DNA of 7,001 nucleotides from Methanosarcinaceae archaeon (GTDB lineage: Archaea; Halobacteriota; Methanosarcinia; Methanosarcinales; Methanosarcinaceae). Under the pieces are notes generated by a model, which worked only from the letters and a program-made list of their open reading frames with translations, did not search any database and was not told where the DNA came from. Positions 1-5,334 of the stretch are shown piece by piece; position 1 is the stretch's first letter; every line of letters starts with the position of its first letter. The stretch lies in contig DQIO01000200.1 in the NCBI GenBank assembly GCA_020793555.1, positions 1 to 7,001 of the forward strand, in the 5' to 3' direction. The position numbers and the translations under genes are program-made.

Positions 1-204
1 CTCATATACCTGCGGAAAGTGCGCTATCGGAAGCGCATCCCGCATTCCATCATTGTCAATAAGATATTTACTAACGATTTCGCTTTTTCACGACAGTATA
101 TTATGGAAAATGCCGCCCAACGGCGGTCACATTGGTTTCGATTCGGATAGATTTAAATTTTACACTAAAAATATCAGCTATACAAATACCAAATTTGTAT
201 GAGT
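1..204. other. Left-edge region without an assignable gene; contains hairpins
   Basis: No complete gene is visible. Two plus-strand frames are open from the window edge: one stops at 148-150 after 49 codons (a basic peptide), the other at 200-202. Neither resembles a family I know, so a truncated 3' end of an upstream gene is possible but unproven. Three hairpins are present. At 11-44 there is a two-part stem (TGCGG 11-15 with CCGCA 40-44, and GTGCGC 19-24 with GCGCAT 33-38) around an 8-nt loop. At 113-126 CCGCC pairs with GGCGG across a CAAC loop. At 180-200 ATACAAAT pairs perfectly with ATTTGTAT across a 5-nt loop. They could be the end of a transcript or the remains of an element. Confidence 0.5.
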
Positions 205-208
205 TCCA

Positions 209-314
209 GAGGCTGTCCAACAATTTAAAATCAGAAAATAAGGAGATGAATTAAGGCTTTAAATCGAAAAATAAGCAAGAAATTTATTACTTATAGTAAT
301 TGTTGAACAGCCTC
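209..314. mobile_element. MITE-like miniature inverted-repeat element with 4-bp target duplication
   Basis: The 106-bp segment starts with GAGGCTGTCCAACAATT (209-225) and ends with the inverse of GAGGCTGTTCAACAATT (298-314), so the 17-bp terminal inverted repeats differ at one base. The flanks are identical: TCCA at 205-208 and TCCA at 315-318, which is the footprint of a 4-bp target-site duplication. The interior is AT-rich and has no useful reading frame. This is the structure of a non-autonomous element mobilised in trans by an insertion-sequence transposase. I cannot name the parent family from the ends alone. It lies about 50 bp beyond the stop of the CBS regulator and breaks no recognisable gene. 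Transcribed, it could fold into a long hairpin. Confidence 0.8.
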
Positions 315-328
315 TCCAATATCTAAAA

Positions 329-340
329 ATTGAATTCAAT
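329..340. repeat. 12-bp perfect palindrome downstream of the CBS regulator
   Basis: ATTGAATTCAAT is a perfect palindrome, set in a stretch which on the minus strand is rich in short T runs (319-366) just after the regulator stop codon. The T-rich tract is compatible with an archaeal terminator for that gene; the palindrome itself may be chance in AT-rich DNA. Confidence 0.35.
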
Positions 341-366
341 CTAAAATTAAAACTGCTATGTTAAAA

Positions 367-1242
367 CTAATATACAGCAAGCTCATTCAGAACATCTGTT
401 TTAGACAGGACTCCTTTTGGCACACCGTTAATCGTAACGATAATACGTCCTATGTTGTGCTTGTTGAATTCTTTTACTACTTCATACAAAGGAGAATCGC
501 CATCTACGGCAATGATATCTTTTGTCATTATATCTCTCACTTTAAGTGTAATCTTGCCATTTGCAAGAGCCTCCCCTATATCTGTAAATGTCACAACCCC
601 AACAATGTTGCCCTTTTCTACAACAGGTGCCCCGTGTATATTATTTCTCACAAGAACTCTTGCAGCTTCCTGAATGTTCGCACTGATATTAACAACAGTA
701 GCAACTTTTTTGATATAGTTTTTTACCGATTTTTTGGGTAATGAAACCATCTCTGTGATCTCAAAAAGAAGTGAGTTTTGACTATCATCGCGACCAATGA
801 CATCTCCGCGAACGATCAAATGATTTACAGGAGTCGGACCTATCTGGACTGAATCTCCCTGAACAAAATCCCTGATATTGCCAATTATCCTTACCGTGCT
901 ATTACACAAGTCTGGATGTCTCATAGTTGTAAAAATGATCTCTGCTGCAGTTGCATCCTTGACAAGTTCATTGTTCTTGTAAATAGGAACAACAGCCTCA
1001 TTTTCCATTTCAGTGATATTCAATGCATCATATGCTCCGCCTGTTGCTTTATATCCACCTTTTGGACCGGGCACGCCCTCAACCAGACCAAGTACTTTTA
1101 AAGATTGCATTTGATTACGAACTGTGCCAGGATTGCGTTTTATAAGCTGTGCAATTTCTTCACCTTTAATTGCACGATCTTTTTGCCTTTGAAGATTGAT
1201 AAGTGCAATAAGAATATCTTTCTGAATAGGAGTGAGTTCCAT
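367..1242 (-). CDS. Predicted transcriptional regulator: N-terminal winged HTH, C-terminal CBS pair
   Basis: The 291-residue protein matches the archaeal family of predicted regulators with C-terminal CBS domains (COG2524 type). Residues 1-75 form a winged helix: TPIQKDILIALI, then the likely recognition segment around KRNPGTVRNQMQSL (35-48), then a wing with LVEGVPGPKGGYKAT (53-67). A middle section (about 85-170) links to two CBS motifs, about 175-228 (VVNISANIQEAARVL...GVVTFTDIGEAL) and 235-291 (VRDIMTKDIIAVDGDSPLYEVV...GVLSKTDVL). CBS pairs usually bind adenine nucleotides or S-adenosylmethionine, so a cytoplasmic metabolite-sensing DNA-binding role is inferred. The ATG at 1240-1242 is supported by a GGTG Shine-Dalgarno sequence (complement of 1250-1253) 7 nt upstream. 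It is divergent from the GTPase gene; ATGTAC repeats in the spacer suggest autoregulation. Confidence 0.9.
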   Translation of the reverse strand: MELTPIQKDILIALINLQRQKDRAIKGEEIAQLIKRNPGTVRNQMQSLKVLGLVEGVPGPKGGYKATGGAYDALNITEMENEAVVPIYKNNELVKDATAAEIIFTTMRHPDLCNSTVRIIGNIRDFVQGDSVQIGPTPVNHLIVRGDVIGRDDSQNSLLFEITEMVSLPKKSVKNYIKKVATVVNISANIQEAARVLVRNNIHGAPVVEKGNIVGVVTFTDIGEALANGKITLKVRDIMTKDIIAVDGDSPLYEVVKEFNKHNIGRIIVTINGVPKGVLSKTDVLNELAVY

Positions 1243-1244
1243 TT

Positions 1245-1354
1245 ATGTACACCAGTTTTTCTGTGAATTATATGTACTCAAAGATAGTATATATACATAT
1301 TCCAGCATTTAACATAGATGATGATTATAGAATTAATTTATTCTAAATGTACAT
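1245..1354. promoter_or_regulatory. Three ATGTAC motifs, candidate operators in the divergent spacer
   Basis: ATGTAC occurs at 1245-1250, 1272-1277 and 1347-1352; the last is the full palindrome ATGTACAT (1347-1354). The first two flank the predicted start site of the regulator gene, and the third lies about 20 nt upstream of the GTPase TATA box. The placement fits binding by a dimeric HTH protein such as the adjacent regulator. This is inference from motif and position only. Confidence 0.35.
1287..1296 (-). promoter_or_regulatory. TATA box of the CBS regulator
   Basis: GTATATATAC is a strong archaeal TATA element. A start site about 25 nt downstream on the minus strand falls near 1266, giving a leader of roughly 24 nt that includes the GGTG Shine-Dalgarno sequence. 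Confidence 0.6.
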
Positions 1355-1373
1355 AACATCTATAGGGAACAGA

Positions 1374-1382
1374 GATATATAC
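1374..1382 (+). promoter_or_regulatory. TATA box of the NOG1-like GTPase
   Basis: GATATATAC lies about 45 nt before the ATG at 1422. The expected start site near 1404 gives a short leader. The ribosome-binding signal is weak (AAGGT, 1409-1413). Confidence 0.55.
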
Positions 1383-1421
1383 CTTCCACGAGTTTGAGCC
1401 AGATTAACAAGGTAAATAAAA

Positions 1422-2423
1422 ATGATATTTGAGAAGATCCACACAGTTCCCACATCGGATGAAATGATAGATAAAGCATTCCGACGGGCAGCCAGAGCAA
1501 AGGCTGGCAAGCAGATCACTGGCAGAGTCAGTGGTCGAAAAGCAGAAGAGTCAATGCTGCTTACAGCTGCAAACGTTCTATCCGATAATCTGGCAAACGT
1601 TGTCAGGCGTTTCCCAAACTTTGACGACCTGCCTAGATTTTATTATGAACTCACAGACATACTTGTTGGTGTTGACGACCTGAGGATGTCCCTTGGTTCT
1701 GTTGACTGGGCAAGCGGTATGATCCATGACATCGCAAGAGAATATGTTGGAAAGATGAGAAAAAGCCGTGATGCTATCGGTATTCGAAAAGAAGCATTCG
1801 GAAGAATGGCTTCAATCATAAAATCAATTAACAAAAATCTTGTAATGTTAAACGATGCAAGAAATGTCTTACGAAAACTGCCATCGGTCCATGACGAACC
1901 CACTGTTGTAGTCGCAGGATACCCGAATGTTGGAAAATCCAGTTTTGTTTCTGCAATAACAGGTGCAAATCCAGAGGTTGCATCCTATCCATTCACAACA
2001 AAAGGAGTAACGATAGGTCATTTTTTCAGGGACAACGACAGGTATCAGGTCCTTGACACCCCGGGTCTGCTTGACAGGCCAATGGCAGACAGGAATGATA
2101 TCGAACTGCAGGCGATCACTGCACTAAAATATCTGGATGCTGTTGTACTTTTCATTCTTGATGCAAGCGAGACATGCGGTTATGAAATATCTGATCAAAA
2201 ACGCATGCTTGATGAAGTAAAGGAACAATTCGACCTGCCGATCATTGTTGTTGCAAACAAAGCCGACCTGCCCGAATTCAAAGAAACTGATTTTGTTGAC
2301 ATGAAAATGTCAACCTCAACAGGCGAGGGTATTGACCCGGTGGTCAATAAGCTGCTTGACATGATCGATGAAAAGAAGAAATTACAGCCGGACGAGGAAA
2401 GTCCTGAGCCTGATTTTATTTGA
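1422..2423 (+). CDS. NOG1-like GTPase (OBG/TRAFAC class), ribosome biogenesis
   Basis: The 333-residue protein has an N-terminal helical region (1-155) followed by a G domain. G1 is GYPNVGKSS (166-174), the switch I threonines are in YPFTTKG (189-195), G3 is DTPG (212-215), G4 is NKAD (279-282), and a G5-like STSTGEG is at 297-303. The helical N-terminus plus an OBG-type G domain is the NOG1 arrangement. Eukaryotic Nog1 helps to mature the large ribosomal subunit and is about twice as long; archaeal members end soon after the G domain, as here, with an acidic tail (DEESPEPD). A role in 50S assembly is inferred from the family. It is probably monocistronic. The gene ends 27 nt from the convergent aminotransferase gene, and a CCTG-type repeat fills the gap. 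Confidence 0.93.
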   Translation: MIFEKIHTVPTSDEMIDKAFRRAARAKAGKQITGRVSGRKAEESMLLTAANVLSDNLANVVRRFPNFDDLPRFYYELTDILVGVDDLRMSLGSVDWASGMIHDIAREYVGKMRKSRDAIGIRKEAFGRMASIIKSINKNLVMLNDARNVLRKLPSVHDEPTVVVAGYPNVGKSSFVSAITGANPEVASYPFTTKGVTIGHFFRDNDRYQVLDTPGLLDRPMADRNDIELQAITALKYLDAVVLFILDASETCGYEISDQKRMLDEVKEQFDLPIIVVANKADLPEFKETDFVDMKMSTSTGEGIDPVVNKLLDMIDEKKKLQPDEESPEPDFI

Positions 2424-2424
2424 G

Positions 2425-2444
2425 CCTGCCTGCCTGCCTACCTA
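2425..2444. repeat. Tetranucleotide microsatellite, (CCTG)3(CCTA)2
   Basis: Five tandem CCTR units start one base after the GTPase stop codon and occupy most of the 27-bp spacer between two converging genes. GAGCCTG also occurs at 2406-2412 and 2422-2428, suggesting local slippage. No stem-loop terminator is visible here. Confidence 0.7.
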
Positions 2445-2450
2445 CTCTCT

Positions 2451-3563
2451 TCATAAAACACGTTCCATTATGCTAAGTGCCCTCTCGATATCAGCCATCG
2501 ATGCCGCATACGATATACGTATATAACCGTCACCCAGATCCCCAAATGCAATACCAGGAACAACAACGACACCGTTTAAAATGAACTTTGTCGCCACCTC
2601 TGCCGAATCAGAAACTTCAGGGAAAGCATAAAATGCGCCTTTTGGGAGAGCACATTTCAAACCCATCCCATTCAAACCATCAACCAGAACATCGCGCCGT
2701 TTTTTGAATTCATCACGCATGCCAATTACCGGCTCCATCGGTCCTGTTATAGCTGCAAGTGCCGCTTTTTGTGCAATTGAATTTGCACACGCCTGAACAT
2801 ACTGGTGCACTTTTAACATCTGTTCTGTATACTCACTTTTTGCAGCAACATAGCCAAGTCGCCATCCTGTCATCGAATATGTCTTTGAGGTGGCATTCAC
2901 CGTAATAACATTATCCGAATATATGGCAGGGCTTACGTGCTCGCCTTCATAAATGAAATGTTCATACACCTCATCCGAAATTATCGTGATATTGTGGTCA
3001 TCCGCAATATCCGCGAATGCTTTCATGTCGTTCTTGGTTTGTACCGCACCCGTAGGATTAGAAGGTGAGTTAACAATAAGCGCCTTGGTCTTTGGAGTTA
3101 TCCGCTCCATCACATTCTCCGGACGCATTGTGAGATCCGTACCAAGAGGTACTCCGATAACACGGCCGCCCATCATCTCAGTCAAAGCATTGTAGGACAC
3201 GAAACCCGGGTTTGCGATAAGCACCTCATCGCCAGGATTGACAAGTGCAGCGATTGCGATCTCAAGTGCCTCGGATGCACCTGATGTAACTATTATCTCA
3301 TCAGGTGATACATCAAAATTATTTTCCTTCTTGAACTTATGGCTTAATGCCTCACGAAGTTCCACAATCCCTGAACCGAATGTATATCCTGTGAATCCTT
3401 CATTTATGGCATCAATGGCTGCCTGTCTTATGTGAGACGGTGTATCAAAATCAGGCTGACCTAGTCCGAGATTAATGGCATCCGAACCTGCAGCTTCGAA
3501 TATTTTACGAATACCGGATATGTCTATATCCAAAACCCTTTGTGCAAACTTCGTATCAGCCAT
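2451..3563 (-). CDS. Class I/II pyridoxal-phosphate aminotransferase (aspartate/aromatic aminotransferase type)
   Basis: The 370-residue fold type I aminotransferase has its landmarks in order: LGLGQPDFDTP (32-42), GYTFGSGIVELREAL (59-73), TSGASEAL (93-100), the cofactor-contacting NSPSNPTG (165-172), SDEVY with the pyridine-nitrogen aspartate D197, Schiff-base lysine K227 in NATSKTYSMTGWRLGY, and the C-terminal substrate-carboxylate arginine R349 in GYIRISYA. It transfers amino groups between an amino acid and a 2-oxo acid in the cytoplasm. The exact substrate (aspartate, aromatic or alanine) cannot be fixed from these motifs. Length and start are typical, and MADTKFAQRV begins well for the family. 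It follows the hexuloisomerase gene by 16 nt, so the two are probably cotranscribed; a purine-rich AAGGGAA stretch in the gap can serve as ribosome-binding site. Confidence 0.93.
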   Translation of the reverse strand: MADTKFAQRVLDIDISGIRKIFEAAGSDAINLGLGQPDFDTPSHIRQAAIDAINEGFTGYTFGSGIVELREALSHKFKKENNFDVSPDEIIVTSGASEALEIAIAALVNPGDEVLIANPGFVSYNALTEMMGGRVIGVPLGTDLTMRPENVMERITPKTKALIVNSPSNPTGAVQTKNDMKAFADIADDHNITIISDEVYEHFIYEGEHVSPAIYSDNVITVNATSKTYSMTGWRLGYVAAKSEYTEQMLKVHQYVQACANSIAQKAALAAITGPMEPVIGMRDEFKKRRDVLVDGLNGMGLKCALPKGAFYAFPEVSDSAEVATKFILNGVVVVPGIAFGDLGDGYIRISYAASMADIERALSIMERVL

Positions 3564-3579
3564 GATGTTCCCTTTTCCC

Positions 3580-4188
3580 TTATTCCAAAGTTGTGTGCCT
3601 TGATTTCAAATCATCCTCGGATGCGCCTGTGATAGATATTAATTCAGCAATAATAGCATCCAAAAATACAAGTGTGGTAATTTCAAATGATGTCCCGAGC
3701 GGTGTTAAGTGTGAATATTCACCGCGCATGTGCCTTTCAAGATATCCTCCGGCATCTTCCTTTGTCCTGCCAGGGATCAAAGCAACGGTATCTGCCAACT
3801 TCCCAAGCGTTGAATCTTTGTTGGACGTAACAGATATTAGTGTCGCCCCGATCTCCTTTGCGATCCTTCCAAGGTTTGACATTGAGCGCGTCTCACCTGA
3901 ACCCGATATTGCAACCACAACATCATTATCCTTAACAGCCGGTGTAGTGGATTCTCCCACCACATAAACGCTAAATCCAAGATGCATAAGCCTCATCGCA
4001 AATGCCTTTGCAACCAGGCCGGAGCGTCCGGCACCCATTACAAAAATACAATTTGCGTTCAATATGTCAGCAAGCATCTTCTTGATGTCATCCACTTCAA
4101 GTTCATTGGCTACGCCATGGATGTGTTTTGATATAAGTTCCATTGATGACAATAGATTCGTACAGTCGGTTTTGGGTAATTCTCTCAT
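3580..4188 (-). CDS. hxlB: 6-phospho-3-hexuloisomerase (SIS domain)
   Basis: The protein is 202 residues from the chosen start. It is a single SIS domain: GAGRSGLVAKAFAMRLMHLGF (52-72), the phosphosugar-binding SGSGET (95-100), a SVTSNKDSTLGKLAD segment (119-133) and LTPLGTSFE (161-169), all typical of 6-phospho-3-hexuloisomerase. The enzyme interconverts 6-phospho-3-hexulose and fructose 6-phosphate. In archaea without the oxidative pentose phosphate pathway it works in the reversed ribulose monophosphate route that supplies ribulose 5-phosphate. The open frame extends upstream to 4269, but the ATG at 4186-4188 is preferred: AGAGG (complement of 4198-4202) lies 9 nt upstream, and the extra 27 residues are a Lys/Ile-rich stretch unlike the family. 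No hexulose-phosphate synthase gene is in the window. It is first in the pair with the aminotransferase. Confidence 0.92.
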   Translation of the reverse strand: MRELPKTDCTNLLSSMELISKHIHGVANELEVDDIKKMLADILNANCIFVMGAGRSGLVAKAFAMRLMHLGFSVYVVGESTTPAVKDNDVVVAISGSGETRSMSNLGRIAKEIGATLISVTSNKDSTLGKLADTVALIPGRTKEDAGGYLERHMRGEYSHLTPLGTSFEITTLVFLDAIIAELISITGASEDDLKSRHTTLE

Positions 4189-4257
4189 AGCAGTTTGCCT
4201 CTTTAATAAGTTGAATTTGAATTTTATTAGAACGTTTTTGATTGCTATAATCTTAGA

Positions 4258-4266
4258 AATTATATG
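4258..4266 (-). promoter_or_regulatory. Probable TATA box of the hexuloisomerase-aminotransferase pair
   Basis: On the minus strand the sequence reads CATATAATT, about 75 nt before the preferred start. A start site near 4236 would lie inside the longer open frame, which also favours the internal ATG at 4188. AATCTTAGAAATT (4249-4261) overlaps it and resembles two arms of an inverted repeat at 4401-4471. Confidence 0.4.
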
Positions 4267-4400
4267 CAAAAATAGATATCGGTCTTGGATAAAAAGTTGC
4301 TTATCTTTATCTTCATCTTTATGGCGATTACCAATCCATAAGTTTATTATTCAACGTTAATTTTTTTCAATGATTACACTATATTTTATAGTATCCATCC

Positions 4401-4471
4401 CCAATTTTAGAATTGTAGGAAAAGTGCCACTTTTTCTATGAATATACATCAAGAATGAATTCTAAGATTGG
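4401..4471. repeat. Inverted repeat with an inner palindrome
   Basis: The arms CCAATTTTAGAATT (4401-4414) and the inverse of CCAATCTTAGAATT (4458-4471) match at 13 of 14 positions. Between them is the palindrome AAAAGTG-C-CACTTTT (4420-4434). A related AATCTTAGAA is at 4249-4258. The whole could be a regulatory site or a small element; no target duplication is obvious. Confidence 0.5.
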
Positions 4472-4493
4472 AAACATACATAAATAGTAAAAG

Positions 4494-4503
4494 TATAAAA
4501 AAT
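4494..4503 (+). promoter_or_regulatory. Strong TATA-like box with no assigned gene
   Basis: TATAAAAAAT is preceded by the purine-rich AAAAG, which fits a BRE plus TATA arrangement. A start near 4520 would produce a transcript running towards the SRP RNA, some 200 nt upstream of its mature 5' end. This could be a distal promoter for an SRP RNA precursor or the promoter of a separate small transcript. Confidence 0.4.
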
Positions 4504-4551
4504 ATTGATATTCATGTGACACAGTGCTGTATTGCTTTACTGGCAGTTGCT

Positions 4552-4623
4552 ATGGCAAGGTTACAAAATCGAATGATAGAGAATCTTGATTTAAGTCGCG
4601 TATCTGATTTAAGCGGTTGTTGA
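4552..4623 (+). other. Uncertain 23-codon ORF upstream of the SRP RNA
   Basis: ATG at 4552 opens the frame MARLQNRMIENLDLSRVSDLSGC, ending in TGA at 4621-4623. One base later ATG at 4625 opens an 11-codon frame, MKNTNGFGKGW, ending in TAA at 4658-4660. Both lie at a sensible distance from the TATA box at 4494, but neither has a convincing Shine-Dalgarno sequence, and ORFs this short arise easily by chance. No function is proposed. Confidence 0.12.
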
Positions 4624-4693
4624 AATGAAAAATACCAATGGATTTGGGAAGGGGTGGTAACCGCCCAGAGTCTTAAAGACGCTAACAGGAATA

Positions 4694-4702
4694 CTTTTAT
4701 TA
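4694..4702 (+). promoter_or_regulatory. Probable proximal TATA box of the SRP RNA gene
   Basis: CTTTTATTA is centred about 22 nt before the expected RNA 5' end. It is a weak match to the archaeal TATA consensus and sits in the loop and 3' arm of a small inverted repeat (4685-4707). Confidence 0.4.
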
Positions 4703-4719
4703 CCTGTAATGCATATGTA

Positions 4720-5039
4720 GGGTGGCGGGCTAGTCCGGGTAGTTCGGCGTTACCTGTTACCCGATATCGCCGATATGCGGGGGACGAAGCCAATAGAAGA
4801 TGTCCAGATCATTTTCAAACCTGTGATCTCAACGTAGAAGCTCCGTCCTGTTTGGATGGTGTTGATATGAATGCTTGCTGGAGAGCTTGTTTTCATATCT
4901 TAACTGCGGAAACCGGTCGAGGCCCGGAAGGGAGCAGACTTACCGTGGATAACTATCGCTTATAGGGTTGCGGGGTGGAGGCGAGGTCGCAGACCACTTG
5001 GAGATGGGACGGGCAACGACTTGCGGTGTGCCTGCCACT
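4720..5039 (+). ncRNA. ffs: Archaeal signal recognition particle (7S) RNA
   Basis: This is the RNA scaffold of the signal recognition particle, which binds SRP54 and SRP19 and targets membrane and secreted proteins. The ends pair as archaeal helix 1: GTGGCGGGC (4722-4730) with GCCTGCCAC (5030-5038). The Alu-like part follows (GGGCTAGTCCGGGTAGTTCGG from about 4727). Helix 6 has GATATGAA (4864-4871) pairing with TTCATATC (4892-4899) and a GGAG tetraloop (4880-4883), the SRP19 contact. Helix 8 carries the hallmark GGCCCGGAAGGGAGCAG (4921-4937) with a GGAA tetraloop, the SRP54 site. The length of about 320 nt is normal for archaea. The ends are set by helix 1 and may be off by a few bases. It is GC-rich compared with its flanks, and tRNA-Ser lies 76 nt downstream. 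Confidence 0.93.
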
Positions 5040-5067
5040 TGAATTCAGTAAGTATTCCAAAGAAAGC

Positions 5068-5077
5068 ATTAAATATG
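5068..5077 (+). promoter_or_regulatory. Probable TATA box of the tRNA-Ser gene
   Basis: ATTAAATATG lies about 45 nt before the mature tRNA 5' end, so the primary transcript would carry a leader of roughly 16-20 nt for RNase P to remove. Cotranscription with the SRP RNA is not excluded. Confidence 0.4.
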
Positions 5078-5115
5078 TAGATTACATTGAGAGGTCCACT
5101 TTAACACATCTGTCT

Positions 5116-5198
5116 GACGAGATAGCCAAGCGGTATGGCGCAGGATTGCTAATCCTGTGGTGCTTTGCGCCTCGGGGGTTCGAATCCCCCTCTCGTCG
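5116..5198 (+). tRNA. tRNA-Ser, anticodon GCT
   Basis: This is an 83-nt class II tRNA. The acceptor stem GACGAGA (5116-5122) pairs with TCTCGTC (5191-5197). The anticodon stem CAGGA/TCCTG holds the loop TTGCTAA, giving anticodon GCT, which reads AGC and AGU serine codons. The long variable arm GGTGC-TTT-GCGCC is expected for serine. The T arm is GGGGG-TTCGAAT-CCCCC. The discriminator base is G (5198), as serine identity requires. CCA is not encoded and must be added. A T-rich, C-interrupted tract (5200-5216) follows and is a plausible archaeal terminator. Linkage of 7S RNA and tRNA-Ser genes is known in other methanogens. Confidence 0.97.
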
Positions 5199-5218
5199 CT
5201 CTATTTCTATATTCTATA

Positions 5219-5286
5219 GAGGATTTCGATAGAGGATTTCAATCGAAAACCTCGATATAAAACCTCGATATAAAACCTTGATAAGA
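5219..5286. repeat. 13-bp tandem repeats in two opposed blocks
   Basis: The first block is GAGGATTTCGATA (5219-5231) then GAGGATTTCAATC (5232-5244). The second is AACCTCGATATAA (5248-5260), an exact copy (5261-5273) and a degenerate copy AACCTTGATAAGA (5274-5286). The two unit types are partly complementary, so GAGGATTTC (5232-5240) can pair with GAAAACCTC (5245-5253), one mismatch, to form a hairpin. The second block also contains two TATA-like ATATAAAA motifs. It lies between tRNA-Ser and the small membrane-protein gene. Confidence 0.75.
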
Positions 5287-5334
5287 AATCCATAGTTATT
5301 GCTAATGATTCTATTACCAATAAAAATGACAGTG

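Larger units (their letters stand above)
4270..4719. other. Long AT-rich spacer between the hexuloisomerase promoter and the SRP RNA
   Basis: No conventional gene is visible in these 450 bases. Contents in order: ACTATA-TTT-TATAGT (4378-4392), an inverted repeat at 4401-4471, a strong TATA box at 4494-4503, two tiny ORFs (4552-4623 and 4625-4660), a 9-bp direct repeat TGATTTAAG (4587-4595 and 4605-4613), a hairpin GGGTGG-TAA-CCGCCC (4652-4666), GTCTT-A-AAGAC (4670-4680) and ACAGGAATA pairing with TATT-A-CCTGT (4685-4707). The last half may be a transcribed leader, but nothing identifies it. Confidence 0.5.

Noticed and set aside
209..314. Simple rho-independent-like terminator instead of a mobile element
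   Set aside because: The 17-bp ends are 72 bp apart and bounded by an exact 4-bp direct duplication, which a terminator would not have.
4189..4269. N-terminal extension of the hexuloisomerase
   Set aside because: The extra 27 residues are Lys/Ile-rich and outside the family, and the internal ATG at 4188 has a good Shine-Dalgarno sequence.
4572..4613. Possible C/D box guide RNA (ATGATAG as C box, CTGA as D box)
   Set aside because: The C box departs from RUGAUGA, no proper D'/C' pair is present, and the flanks do not pair into a terminal stem.
4625..4660. An 11-codon ORF ending in Trp-stop as a tryptophan-sensing leader peptide
   Set aside because: There is a single Trp, no downstream biosynthetic gene and no attenuator; archaea are not known for classical coupled attenuation of this kind.
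4512..4793. A 93-codon minus-strand frame upstream of and overlapping the SRP RNA
   Set aside because: It runs into the conserved 5' domain of the SRP RNA on the opposite strand and resembles no protein family; the open frame is incidental.
4654..5232. Plus-strand frames across the SRP RNA and tRNA (4654-4965 and 4975-5232)
   Set aside because: The sequence is explained by SRP RNA and tRNA-Ser structure, and GC-rich structured RNA genes often leave frames open.
5219..5286. CRISPR array
   Set aside because: The 13-bp units are directly contiguous with no unique spacers, and no cas genes are nearby.
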